Shown here: one piece after another, positions 9,543 to 18,846 of the stretch | How the letters are laid out: each line of letters opens with the position of its first letter | Position numbering within the stretch: the first letter of the stretch is position 1 | NCBI GenBank assembly: GCA_026713245.1 | Contig: JAPOOU010000115.1 | Coordinates: 1 to 60,180 of the forward strand | DNA: 60,180 nucleotides | Direction: 5' to 3' | From: Chloroflexota bacterium | GTDB taxonomy: Bacteria; Chloroflexota; Anaerolineae; Aggregatilineales; Phototrophicaceae | Notes under the pieces: generated by a model | Databases searched by the model: none | Told to the model about the DNA's origin: nothing | The model's input: the letters and a program-made list of their open reading frames with translations, nothing else | Translations under genes and position numbers: made by a program

Positions 9543-11081
9543 TCAATCGCAACTGGATCTATGGTATAACGCGATACTTATGTTCTGTATGTCGTCGTCC
9601 GTTCGACATCTTTCAAATTGTGAATGCAAGGCATCTTGCCACAACGTTTCGTATCGTTCGGACTTGTCCAATTCGTAGACGAGCCAAACACGCTCATGTC
9701 CGTTCAGCTTGCCGCGGAGCATAGTCCCGATTGAATCGTCATCGCTTTTGCCAAGTTCATAAGTATGTTCTATCGCCACATCGACGCTGTGTTTCGCGAA
9801 GTAGAAGTCTGCGACGCCACCGTAGACAACGGACTCAAAATACAAGTTTAACCCGTCGCTCCAGCCTGTCAGCAAGTCGCCCTCCAAGAAAGTGTCCCGC
9901 AAATGGCGCTCCACCAGGTGTATCGGCAGCGTATTGTAAGAACGAACAAACTGACCGGCGCCGACCCGTCGCTGGAATAGCAAACCGCTCGCCAGCCAAA
10001 ATACAAGTATGCCTAGCAGCGCTAGCTTCCTGCGCGGGACCGCCTCAAACCCCTTGACCATCACCAGAATCATCAAGGGAAAGACAATCACAGCATAGCG
10101 TGTTCGCGGGAAGTCAATGACCCGCAACTCGTAATTGACGATTACATAGAATGCCATCGTCACCAATAGAATCACCCACAGGGCGATGGCGGGTCGATCC
10201 CGTTTCATGGCGCGTGCGGCCGCCAACGCGAATGTCAACAGGAACAAGTGGCTCGCGTTAATGCCAAGACTGGTGATCGCCCACAACAAATCGAGAGAAT
10301 TAAGCGCGTTGATCGCTTGCTCTGCCCTGCCCGTTGCGTAAGCCGTGCCCTGTATTAAGATGCGAAGCCAGGGCAAGAACGCCAGCGCGGCAACCAAGAA
10401 CGCGCCAGACATGAGGAACCATTTGCGCGTCTTTGCCACGAAAAAGACATGATATACGCCAATCGCGCAAAGCATGGCCAAGCTAAAAATATGAGTATAG
10501 ACGAACAGGACACAGGCAAAGCACAGCGACACAAGCTCGACGCGGGTCGCCTGTCGGCTGTGGAGCGCGCGAAAATAGAGCCATAAGAGCAATAGCGCCG
10601 CCGCGACAAACATGGTGTACATGCGAATCGGCAGGTACCAAATATTGTAATACGCCAATGACGCCAGCATCACCGTGGCAAAAATACCCGCTTCCCGGCC
10701 GATCAAGCTCCAGCCCAGCCGATAAATCAGCGCCAGGCTTGTGATGCCGAAAAATACCGAAAGCAACTTGAGAGCAAGGGGGGACCAGTTGACCAGTTTT
10801 CCCCAGGCATGCAGTACCAGAAAGTAGCCGGGCACATGCTGCTGACTCTTGCCCATCAATCGATCCAGCACACCGTCTATGCCTGCGGCCTGATCAAAGT
10901 AACCGGCGGTCGCCATGGAAAAGAGGCCGTCCACGTAAATGGGATAATCGTCGAGCAAACAGACAGCAAAGCCGAAGACGACAAATAGGATTGCCGCTAC
11001 CGTCAACCAACTGTTGAGGAGGCGATCGTAGCGCCCGGTCAATCTTCGCAGGGGCTGTTCAGGATGGCGTTTCGATTTCAT
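9543..11081 (-). CDS. GT39-like polytopic membrane glycosyltransferase
   Basis: 512 residues with about a dozen hydrophobic segments. The first extracytoplasmic loop carries the acidic pair and signature typical of the PMT/ArnT-like GT-C fold (LLDDYPIYVDGLFS, then QQHVPGYFLVLHAWG). A soluble C-terminal domain of about 130 residues follows. Family role: transfer of a sugar from a polyprenyl-phosphate donor to protein or lipid outside the membrane. The donor and acceptor cannot be read from sequence. The gene upstream on the same strand (11109-12722) is a close paralogue 27 bp away, sharing nearly the same motifs from end to end, so this is a tandem duplication. Confidence 0.8.
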   Translation of the reverse strand: MKSKRHPEQPLRRLTGRYDRLLNSWLTVAAILFVVFGFAVCLLDDYPIYVDGLFSMATAGYFDQAAGIDGVLDRLMGKSQQHVPGYFLVLHAWGKLVNWSPLALKLLSVFFGITSLALIYRLGWSLIGREAGIFATVMLASLAYYNIWYLPIRMYTMFVAAALLLLWLYFRALHSRQATRVELVSLCFACVLFVYTHIFSLAMLCAIGVYHVFFVAKTRKWFLMSGAFLVAALAFLPWLRILIQGTAYATGRAEQAINALNSLDLLWAITSLGINASHLFLLTFALAAARAMKRDRPAIALWVILLVTMAFYVIVNYELRVIDFPRTRYAVIVFPLMILVMVKGFEAVPRRKLALLGILVFWLASGLLFQRRVGAGQFVRSYNTLPIHLVERHLRDTFLEGDLLTGWSDGLNLYFESVVYGGVADFYFAKHSVDVAIEHTYELGKSDDDSIGTMLRGKLNGHERVWLVYELDKSERYETLWQDALHSQFERCRTDDDIQNISIALYHRSSCD

Positions 11082-11108
11082 CAGAAGTTTTTCCCTGCCT
11101 CGAAAGCG

Positions 11109-12722
11109 CTAATCGCAGCCCGGGCGCCCATAAAGCTCGATGGCAACCCTTGCCAGCGTCCTGTCACGAAAGCAGCGCGCGTGAGCAAGCGCCAGCGCGT
11201 CCTGATAGAGCTTGTGGAAGCGAGCGGTATTGTCCAGCTCATAAGTCAACCAGATACGTTTGTACCCGGCAAATCGTTCCGCTAATGTCGCGCTGATTTC
11301 TTCGTCGTCAAGCTGCTGCAATGCATAGGTATGCTGAATTTCTATGTCTATCTCTTCATCAGAAAAGTAATAATCGATGATGCCGCCGTAGGGCGTGCGA
11401 TATTCAAAACTGAGCCCGCCCGACCAGCCAGCCAATAGATCTCCCGGCCGCAAATCCGCGCGCAGATGTCGCTCGACCAGATGGATCGGAATCGTATTAT
11501 ACGACCGTACGAAAATATCGGCGCCGACGCGGCGCTGGTACAATAGCCCGCTGGCAATCCAAAACAGCAATATGCCCAGGGAGACCAGCTTCCATCGGTT
11601 CAATTGCGCCAGCCCGACGTTGAGCAGCAAAATAATCAAGGGGAAGAGCACGACGAAGTAGCGCGACCGATGGAGATCTATGGCGCCGGTAGCCCAATTG
11701 ACGGCCGCGTAAAACACGATAGCCACTATCAAGATCGTCCACAACGTAATAGACGTCCGGTCTCTTTTCAATACCTGCCTGACCGAAAGCGCCAGCAATC
11801 CCAGAAAGAGTATGCTGGCGTTCATGGACAAACTTAGAATCGTAGTCGCTGTCTCGACCGGACTGAGGACGCGGATGTCTCCGAACTCTCCGCCCACGAT
11901 TTCTGCCGTACCGGTCAAAAGCGTACTCAACCAGGGCAGGATCGTGAGTCCGGCGAGCGCCCCCGCTGCCGCAACCAACAAGCAATGACGTGAATTGGCT
12001 GCAACTAAGCCGCTCGGCGGCACCGAAGAGGACCGCCGCCCTTGCGTCAAATATCGATTTCGTTCCGCGCGCGCGGCTGGTAGCATGTTAAAAAAGAGAT
12101 GATGCAGCGCCAGCCCCAGACCCACCGCCAAACTGAATATCTGCGAATACAAAAACAAGGCGCAAGCCAGAAACAATAGGGCATAATCCCGGGGCGAAGT
12201 CCTGTTGTGTACGACAGCGCGCAAATATAGCCAAAGGAGCCAGAGTCCGGTCGCCACAAACAAGGTGTACATACGAACAGGCAGATACCAGAGATTGTAA
12301 AATGACAAAGAGGCCAACATCACTATCGAGAAAATCCCGGCTTCCCGCGAAACGAAATCCCTTCCCAAACGAAAAATGAGCGCCAGGATCAAGATGCCGA
12401 AAAAGACGGAGAACGTCCGCAAGAGCAGTGGGTCCCACCCGGCGATTTTTCCCCAGACAAAAAGCGCCAGGAAGTATCCCGGCATGTGCTGTTGGCTGAC
12501 GTCGGTCAATTTCTCAAATACCGACGTTAGATTCGACTCGGCTTCGAGACCACCGGCCGTGGCAATCGATCGCAAACCGTCGGGCAATATCGGATAATCG
12601 TCCAATAGTCGCGTGACGAGAGCAAAGGTCACCAGGATCACAACCATAGCTGGCATCCAGCTGCGCGTCGCCCACGCGTAACTATTTTCTACTCGCAACT
12701 GCAAGGCTCGAAGTGTCGCCAT
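11109..12722 (-). CDS. GT39-like polytopic membrane glycosyltransferase, tandem paralogue
   Basis: 537 residues. Same architecture as the neighbour at 9543-11081: loop-1 LLDDYPILPDGLRS, QQHMPGYFLALFVWG, WYLPVRMYTLFVA, then GASGLLYQRRVGA-like and SYNTIPIHLVERHLR motifs before the C-terminal soluble domain. The extra length over its paralogue is a Ser/Arg-rich cytoplasmic loop near the middle (NRYLTQGRRSSSVPPSG). It is probably cotranscribed with the paralogue. Predicted as a GT-C lipid-linked-sugar transferase; substrate unknown. Confidence 0.8.
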   Translation of the reverse strand: MATLRALQLRVENSYAWATRSWMPAMVVILVTFALVTRLLDDYPILPDGLRSIATAGGLEAESNLTSVFEKLTDVSQQHMPGYFLALFVWGKIAGWDPLLLRTFSVFFGILILALIFRLGRDFVSREAGIFSIVMLASLSFYNLWYLPVRMYTLFVATGLWLLWLYLRAVVHNRTSPRDYALLFLACALFLYSQIFSLAVGLGLALHHLFFNMLPAARAERNRYLTQGRRSSSVPPSGLVAANSRHCLLVAAAGALAGLTILPWLSTLLTGTAEIVGGEFGDIRVLSPVETATTILSLSMNASILFLGLLALSVRQVLKRDRTSITLWTILIVAIVFYAAVNWATGAIDLHRSRYFVVLFPLIILLLNVGLAQLNRWKLVSLGILLFWIASGLLYQRRVGADIFVRSYNTIPIHLVERHLRADLRPGDLLAGWSGGLSFEYRTPYGGIIDYYFSDEEIDIEIQHTYALQQLDDEEISATLAERFAGYKRIWLTYELDNTARFHKLYQDALALAHARCFRDRTLARVAIELYGRPGCD

Positions 12723-12737
12723 TCGGCATCCGATACC

Positions 12738-12780
12738 AGCCGCGCGGCGCGCAACCGGCGAATCATCCCGTCACGCTCAC
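12738..12780 (-). repeat. dispersed intergenic repeat, diverged copy
   Basis: Minus-strand reading GTGAGCGTGACGGGATGATT then CGCCGGTTGCGCGCCGCGCG, matching the core of the copies at 3281 and 14870 with several substitutions. It lies between two membrane-protein genes. Confidence 0.55.
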
Positions 12781-12896
12781 AGGAAGTATCCTGCCCTCAC
12801 CTTGCTTGAGCGCGTCTGCAATAAGAGAGGAACAGCCAGGCAATAGTACCAAAACCCCGGGTGAAAAGCAGGGCGGACCGGGCGCACGCCCGCGCG

Positions 12897-14744
12897 CTAA
12901 GGCTCGAGTACCGCGATAGCAGTCAGGTCATAGTAGCGTAGCGCGCAGCGATTGGAAGGATCGCGGCCCAGCGTGGTTACCCCTACATAGTCTGCCAAAT
13001 CAAACTCAAGCGGCGCAACTTCAACCGAACGATGACCGGCATCTCGCAGCGACAGGATCTGCTGATGCCGCGCATCCCATTCACCAGCGTATCGTTGAAA
13101 GCTGGGGATCAAACGCGCGTTGCCGATCACGATACCAAACGTGATCAACGCCGCAAGCGTCAAACACAGACGGACGGGCAATATCAGCCGGGTATTCGCC
13201 AACTGCGCGATCTGGCCGAGCGCGATCCCGTAAAGCGCCCCCAAGAGCAATCCCGGAAAAACCAGGGCAAACGATGCCGGCGCCAAAATGCGCGCATCCA
13301 CGAAGCCGCGCCCGATCAGCGCCGTGAATACAATAGCCGCCAGCGATATCACCGCAATGACCAGCGCGAAAAGCGATGAGCACCGAAGTTGCCGGATCCG
13401 CGCAAGTTCACTCGCCGAATCCACTTGCCCGATCCCAATATACAGGATGCTGATCGCGCTCGTGAAAAGGAAACTCGCCGCGCGAAAGTGAATGTCACGC
13501 GCCTGCGTCAGAACGAAAAGCAGCGCCACGATGAAAAATATCAGGCTGATGACCCTCAGGTTGGCAGTCGGCGCTTCGCTCAACCATTGGTCCAGGCGGT
13601 CACGCTGTCGAACTGTGACCAAGAAGCCGACAATCAAGGACAAATTAAGGGCGACGACCAGCAGATAAGCGGCGCTGAAGCGCCCGAAAAAGTGGAGGTC
13701 GTCGCTCACATGCGTCCAAAGCAAGGGTATCCAAAGCAACTGGAATACAAGCCCGATCCAGATCTCGCGTATTGCCAGCCGGGTAGATTTTAACGCGCAC
13801 ATCGACGGTTGCGGTCGATAACTAAAACGAACTACAAGGAAGGAAACGCCGAAAAGCAACATGAAGCCGGAAAAAGCGGGCGAATGCCCGACCAGCTGGA
13901 AGGATTGGCCGAGTGTGGCCGCAAACAGGTCTGACGCGTCCCGAATCGCGTGACCAAATCGGGCGGCGTCTACGGCTGCCCGCGTAGCCAGCCCGGGTGA
14001 CAGCACCTGAAGCAGGAATCCGACCAATGTCGCAATCCACCCAGCGCCGACTACAATGACAAGGCTCCGCAGCTTTCCCCCTCGCCAATACACGACGGTC
14101 GGCAGCAGAAAAAGCGACATCAATGTCAGTTGGAATGCCACAAAGATTTCCGAGGCTCCCGCTGTGCAAAAGCACAGTATTGCGCCGGCCAATCCCCAGC
14201 GAATTACCCGGGCACCGCCGCCCCGCAGCAGCATATGCGCGCAAAGCGCCAGGTAAACCGTAAGCAACGCCAGTGGCAGAGCGTAGTGCGTACTGGCGGC
14301 GAACCAGTAATAGGACTGCGGGGAATAGAACGCGTTCAAGCTGGCTGTTATCAAAGCCAATGCGATTGCCATCGCGCCGATCCGGCGCGGACGGCATCCC
14401 AACCCTTTCAAGATAGACCATGCCAGCCAGCAAGCGCCCAGCGCCCAAATGATGATGATGGCTATGGGTGTATACATTGGCAGCAATTCATCAAATGGGG
14501 CAAGGGCGCTCTTGAGGAAGAAATTGGCGTAGCTCCCAGCCCAGTTGTTGAACCAGTAGCGGGTTCCTTGCCAAGCGCCCATCTCGCGGCCGACGGCGAT
14601 CGCGCAATAGTCATCGGACATCACCCGGCTGAATTGGCCCAGATAAGCGAACAGTCCAAGCGGAAGGAGCGCAAACAAGAGTAGCAGCCACTCAAGCCGG
14701 CGGAGCGGCTGAGGCATTTCCCCTATTGAACGATCTTCTGACAT
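12897..14744 (-). CDS. DUF6056 family polytopic membrane protein
   Basis: 615 residues, more than ten hydrophobic helices. The N-terminal loop has the DUF6056 pattern MSDDYCAIAVGREMGAW, YWFNNWAGSYANFFLKS. That layout, an acidic pair in the first loop, resembles GT-C glycosyltransferases, so a role in envelope glycosylation is plausible but not proven. A paralogue with the same motifs is at 21015-22820. It lies next to the two GT39-like genes on the same strand, which supports an envelope-glycan locus. The start has no strong ribosome binding site. Confidence 0.72.
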   Translation of the reverse strand: MSEDRSIGEMPQPLRRLEWLLLLFALLPLGLFAYLGQFSRVMSDDYCAIAVGREMGAWQGTRYWFNNWAGSYANFFLKSALAPFDELLPMYTPIAIIIIWALGACWLAWSILKGLGCRPRRIGAMAIALALITASLNAFYSPQSYYWFAASTHYALPLALLTVYLALCAHMLLRGGGARVIRWGLAGAILCFCTAGASEIFVAFQLTLMSLFLLPTVVYWRGGKLRSLVIVVGAGWIATLVGFLLQVLSPGLATRAAVDAARFGHAIRDASDLFAATLGQSFQLVGHSPAFSGFMLLFGVSFLVVRFSYRPQPSMCALKSTRLAIREIWIGLVFQLLWIPLLWTHVSDDLHFFGRFSAAYLLVVALNLSLIVGFLVTVRQRDRLDQWLSEAPTANLRVISLIFFIVALLFVLTQARDIHFRAASFLFTSAISILYIGIGQVDSASELARIRQLRCSSLFALVIAVISLAAIVFTALIGRGFVDARILAPASFALVFPGLLLGALYGIALGQIAQLANTRLILPVRLCLTLAALITFGIVIGNARLIPSFQRYAGEWDARHQQILSLRDAGHRSVEVAPLEFDLADYVGVTTLGRDPSNRCALRYYDLTAIAVLEP

Positions 14745-14869
14745 GAAGCGAATACTCTTACGAAAAAGACCTAGCCGGATCGACTCTCGAACGCGAATGC
14801 GGATACAGACATTCTCGTTGAACGGATTAGCAACGGAACTCGAGACCGTATACGCCCAGCCGCTACCGA

Positions 14870-14976
14870 AGCCGCTCGGCGCGTAACCGGCGAAAAGGTC
14901 CCAGGAATGTCGCGCTCACGCAAAATCGTGAGCCTTCTCGTCGCATGAGCGACGCGGTTTACATAAACCGGCGCCC
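14870..14976 (-). repeat. dispersed intergenic repeat, long copy
   Basis: Minus strand contains GTGAGCGCGACATTCCTGGG, CTTTTCGCCGGTTACG and CGCCGAGCGGCT. With its flank (GTCGCATGAGCG, then a CGGTTTA/TAAACCG palindrome at 14955-14970) it matches 3281-3382 along more than 100 bp. It lies directly downstream of the PBP-like gene. Confidence 0.75.
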
Positions 14977-17925
14977 CTAACCCTCTTCTACTGTGGCAAG
15001 AAAGACAGAATCGGCGCTGTTCCCAACCTGGTCGAAGGCCAAGGCGACGAAATTCAAAGCGTCCGCGCCAATGATTTCGTATTCGAAACCGTAGGGCCAA
15101 TCGCGGTCGACACCCAGCAAATCGGCATCTAGATAGAATTCGACGCGCTCAATAGCCAAATTGTCGCTGGCATCCGCCAGCAAGGAAATGACGCGCTGCG
15201 CGGGATACTTCACCACGGACGCGCCGTCGCTCATCCGTAGCACTACGGTCGGCGGCATATTGTCCAGCGTTACCTGCCTGGTATCGGCGACAGTTCTGCC
15301 GTCATCCATGCGCGCGGTCAATTTCAAAGTATAGATGCCGTGCAGCTCACTGGTATCCCAGCCGGTCCTCAGATCTACTGAAGTCGCCGGCGCGCTTACC
15401 CCGATGATCTCAATCCATTCTTGCGGGTTAACACCAGCGCCGAAAGCCAGCGCGTAGTGGAGCACGCCCTCTTCGCTGATTCGCCCGGCAACCTCCACCA
15501 GCCCGCCGACATAGGCGAAATCCGGAGGTTGAAGCAATTGGACAGTTGGCGCTTCGCCGGTAACGCCGTCGTCGCCAAAGGCGCTAGGCGGCAAGGGTCT
15601 GCCATCCGCTGTCCACCAGTCTATGATGTCATCGGGCGGCAGGAAATAAACCGCCGCGCGCCTTTGATTCTCCGGTGTTGTCACCGTTGCCAGTTGTCCC
15701 GTCAGGCTGTTGATCTCGACGGTTTGCCACAATGTATCACGACGTAAGGATGTGCCGGCTGGAACGATTTCCCGACGCGTCGGGCAGTGGTCGGCCACGG
15801 GAGGCAGGTGACCCGAAATCTCGCAAACAAGAAACTCTTCAATATCCCCGGGCCTTGGCCAATCCCGCGCCGGCAGATCGTCTCTATCGGTCACATAATC
15901 CAGCAGCGCTCGCCAAATCGGCGCCGAACCGGCGCGATCGTAGTGGTCTAAATCCATCGCGCTGCCATCTTCACGCGCGACATTAACCGCCACCACAATT
16001 TGTGGCGTGTAGCCAACTGTCCAACTGTCGCGCCGGTCTGCGCTCAATCCGTCAATGACTGCTGCGGGTGCCGCAACTTGCAGCGCCTCGTCCGCCCGAT
16101 CCAGAATGCGCTGTCGGGCCGTTTCGTCGGCCAGGACGTCGTTGACCAGATACGCCAGGCTCGGTTCAATCACGGGAGTCGCGTTCGATCGCTCCTGCGC
16201 ACCCGTGTATCGCCAAAGCACCTTGTCCTCAGCATCTGCGATCCTCAAGATAGCGACAGGATCTTGTCCTCGATAACCAGCGCCAACAGGCTCGCTCGGC
16301 AGGCCGCGCATCACACCCGCTGCCGCCAGCACGCTGTAGGCATATCCCGTATCGAGAACAGAAACCGACCCGCCGCGCTCGAGGATATCGAGATTGACGC
16401 GGTTTTCGTCCAGGCTATTGAATCCCAATCTATGGGCAGTGCGAATGACTTGCCCCATTCCGCGGCTATTGGCGACTTGAAGCGCCGGCGGCAGCAAGGC
16501 CGCGGACATGGCGTCGCGTAAATTCATGGGACCGCTAAACTGCCCATCCGGGTTGGCTGGCGTATAAATGAGCCCATCCGCCTGCCCGGGATACAGCTGT
16601 GGAATATCGTATACCATGGTTGCCGGAGTATACAGCCGGCGCAGGAAGCCTTCGATGTATACGAAAGGCTGAAGAACCACCCCTGGCTGGCGCGCCGCCA
16701 CTTGAGCATTGCCCGACATGCTCAGGATCTGGCCGCTGCCAACGTCCAGTATCACGGTCGTGACCTTGTCCGGAGCGGCGGCTACGGGCGGGAAAGGCAA
16801 GAGTTCACGCGCCGCGTTACATGTCGCGTCGTGGCTCGGCCGGGTTTCCGCCACACTGGCGACGCTGCGCAACTGCTGCAAGTGCGCGCGCGCCAGGCAC
16901 TCGGACTGAGTGTAGAGATCCAGATCAAGCGAGGTCGTAATACGCAAACCTCCGCGCGCCAAAAGCCGCGCGCCGTCGTAGCCCAAATAGTCGAGAATGA
17001 TTTGCGCCTGCCGCCGGGCATACAAGCTAAAGTCAGGCGCAATTTCAGGAAGTCGTTTGATCTTTTCTATCCTCGTCCGGGCGCTCGCTTTCGACGCCTC
17101 GTCATAGGCCGTCTGGTCGATCAATCCCAGATTCAACGCGTCCAGCAGCAGATCCGCGCCCCGTTGGCGCGCCCCCCGTTCATCATCAATGGGATTCTGC
17201 CGCGGCGACCGAGGTATTGCCGCCAGAAGCGCCGCATCCGCCAAATCAAGTTCCGCCGCGGATTTACCCAGATACACCTGGGCAGCCGCCTCAATACCGA
17301 AGGCGTCATTGCCGTAGTAATTCGAATTTAGATGCAGTTCCAATAGGTCATCCGCAGAGTAGCGCCTTCTGCTCTCGGCCGTCAGCACCAGCTCCAGCAA
17401 GGAATCGTCCAGGCCACTGGAACGGGACTGGGGCAAGAAAGCGTTCTGCGCCAAGCGGTCAAGGATGCCCGTTTCCTTGGAGACCGGCACGCCCAGCATG
17501 TAGCGCCATACTTGTAACAGGCTTTGCGCGGGATTAGAACCGGCGTCGATCGCGCGGCCTTGATTCTCGGCGGCCAGGGTAAGATCGCCGACGAAACCGG
17601 GAATGCCCTCCAGCGTCACAGGGCCTCGCCCTTCCCCGAGTGGATCTTGCACGGTATAGATAACAATCTCGCCGCTGCGATCAAAGAATCGCGTTACGCT
17701 TCTTGCGGGGTCGAGTGCCTTGAGCGCTTCGGTTGACGGGAAGGAACTCGCGGCTTGCACATAAAGCCAGATGGCCAGCGCCAGCGCGGCAATCAAGGGC
17801 AAGAGACAGATCAGAACTGGTGCGCCGACGATTAACGCAAGCCAAGATGCGGCCCGTCGGCTCTGAGATTTCTTGCGATGCTTGCGGGCATGACGGCGGC
17901 GGATGATACGAGCAACTTTGGGCAT
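14977..17925 (-). CDS. class A penicillin-binding-protein homologue lacking catalytic motifs
   Basis: 982 residues. A basic cytoplasmic tail and one membrane helix (about 25-57) are followed by a GT51-like domain (90-250), a transpeptidase-like domain (380-700) and Ig-like C-terminal domains (770-982). The fold signatures are clear (LLELHLNSNYYG, GIEAAAQVYLGKSA, SWTVGYTPQIVVAVNV). The catalytic residues are not. The GT51 ED..F..H..G box reads EN-QGRAIDAG at 120-129, and the GGSTITQQ box is ETGILDRLA. In the transpeptidase domain SxxK is replaced by V416-V-L-Q419, SxN by A476-L-L478, and KTG by I624-D-G626. It is therefore a probable structural or scaffold PBP, not an enzyme. The start has GGACAGGGC upstream. 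I see no frameshift, so this is an intact gene and not decay in progress. Confidence 0.88.
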   Translation of the reverse strand: MPKVARIIRRRHARKHRKKSQSRRAASWLALIVGAPVLICLLPLIAALALAIWLYVQAASSFPSTEALKALDPARSVTRFFDRSGEIVIYTVQDPLGEGRGPVTLEGIPGFVGDLTLAAENQGRAIDAGSNPAQSLLQVWRYMLGVPVSKETGILDRLAQNAFLPQSRSSGLDDSLLELVLTAESRRRYSADDLLELHLNSNYYGNDAFGIEAAAQVYLGKSAAELDLADAALLAAIPRSPRQNPIDDERGARQRGADLLLDALNLGLIDQTAYDEASKASARTRIEKIKRLPEIAPDFSLYARRQAQIILDYLGYDGARLLARGGLRITTSLDLDLYTQSECLARAHLQQLRSVASVAETRPSHDATCNAARELLPFPPVAAAPDKVTTVILDVGSGQILSMSGNAQVAARQPGVVLQPFVYIEGFLRRLYTPATMVYDIPQLYPGQADGLIYTPANPDGQFSGPMNLRDAMSAALLPPALQVANSRGMGQVIRTAHRLGFNSLDENRVNLDILERGGSVSVLDTGYAYSVLAAAGVMRGLPSEPVGAGYRGQDPVAILRIADAEDKVLWRYTGAQERSNATPVIEPSLAYLVNDVLADETARQRILDRADEALQVAAPAAVIDGLSADRRDSWTVGYTPQIVVAVNVAREDGSAMDLDHYDRAGSAPIWRALLDYVTDRDDLPARDWPRPGDIEEFLVCEISGHLPPVADHCPTRREIVPAGTSLRRDTLWQTVEINSLTGQLATVTTPENQRRAAVYFLPPDDIIDWWTADGRPLPPSAFGDDGVTGEAPTVQLLQPPDFAYVGGLVEVAGRISEEGVLHYALAFGAGVNPQEWIEIIGVSAPATSVDLRTGWDTSELHGIYTLKLTARMDDGRTVADTRQVTLDNMPPTVVLRMSDGASVVKYPAQRVISLLADASDNLAIERVEFYLDADLLGVDRDWPYGFEYEIIGADALNFVALAFDQVGNSADSVFLATVEEG

Positions 17926-18039
17926 GCCCTGTCCTCAGACTGAGTTGCTTCTATTGCTTGATCAAGAGAGATTGTGTCAGATTTACAGTATGGGCGCGCG
18001 ATTGCTTCATGTCTACGGCGACGGCTGCGAAAGCCCGAG

Positions 18040-18588
18040 CTAAGACGCATTCACATAAGCGCGCAAACCCTCCCAATCACCTTTTGACGCGTACACTGCC
18101 TGCTGCGGCCAGGTATCGAGCCCGGGCGGCGGCACCTTGCCGGCCGCGACGACAACGCCGATGAGACCCTCGCGCGAGCTACTGGAAAGCTGATCGAAAG
18201 TCTTGATGCCCGCATCGTACAAGATTTCGCGGAAAATCTTGCCGATTCCGTATATTTTGGTCAAATCATCAGCTTCAAGAGTGTCGACGGTCGCTGTTGC
18301 CTGGCCCGATTGACGTTCCGTTTGCGACTTTTCTTGCGTGCGCCTCGCCAACTCCTCCGCACGGCTGGCGCTTTCCTCCGCCGCCTTGATCGCCTCGTCC
18401 CGTTGTTCCGCCAGCGCGTCACGTCGCATCCACAACCAGAAAAAGATGGAAACAAAAAACAGACCGACGGACCAGGAAAGCAAACTACGATCATCCCCCC
18501 CTAGCGCTACGTCATTCAATGCAAGCGCCACGGCCCCTACCAGGGCAGTCATCGCGATCAGATTCTTAGCTTCTTGACTGAGATTCAT
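18040..18588 (-). CDS. membrane-anchored helix-hairpin-helix protein
   Basis: 182 residues from the ATG at 18588. I preferred this to an upstream start because the frame further upstream runs through the promoter palindrome and an intergenic repeat. Two hydrophobic segments (about 8-24 and 33-51) are followed by a charged coiled coil (ALAEQRDEAIKAAEESASRA and on). The C-terminal helix-hairpin-helix domain has the pattern DDLTKIYGIGKIFREILYDA, GIKTFDQLSS. Such HhH domains occur in proteins annotated as flap-endonuclease-like and may bind DNA, but no nuclease active site is visible. Function unknown. Confidence 0.75.
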   Translation of the reverse strand: MNLSQEAKNLIAMTALVGAVALALNDVALGGDDRSLLSWSVGLFFVSIFFWLWMRRDALAEQRDEAIKAAEESASRAEELARRTQEKSQTERQSGQATATVDTLEADDLTKIYGIGKIFREILYDAGIKTFDQLSSSSREGLIGVVVAAGKVPPPGLDTWPQQAVYASKGDWEGLRAYVNAS

Positions 18589-18628
18589 GATCTTTCCCGC
18601 CACCACCAAACTGTCATTCCGTTTGCGC

Positions 18629-18645
18629 GGATTATAGCATAATCC
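18629..18645. promoter_or_regulatory. palindromic -10 region between divergent genes
   Basis: GGATTAT-AGC-ATAATCC. On the minus strand it contains TATAAT (18636-18631), well placed about 43 bases before the ATG of the HhH gene. On the plus strand it offers only a CATAAT or TATAGC box. Good -35 boxes are not seen on either side, so either a regulator or a weak promoter is likely. Confidence 0.4.
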
Positions 18646-18710
18646 GCGCCGACGCGCCGTCCTGTTTACGAAAACCGAGGCGCTAATATGACAGTCGAAT
18701 TTCCTCTGTT

Positions 18711-18750
18711 GCGCGAGCGCGGCAGATGTATTCGCTGCCACCGAACGGCT
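18711..18750 (+). repeat. dispersed intergenic repeat, short hairpin form
   Basis: GCGCGAGCGCGGCAG, a 9-base loop, CTGCCACCGAACGGCT. GGCAG and CTGCC can pair. It matches the copies at 53661 and 55898. Because it lies upstream of 18847, the amylase gene should start after it. Confidence 0.6.
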
Positions 18751-18846
18751 GCACATGAGCTCAATTTGCCGCGCCGCCCTCGTGCCATATTGGCGTCCGC
18801 GTATATCATTAGCGCTATCGCCAGTTACATGTCGGGAGCAATAGCG

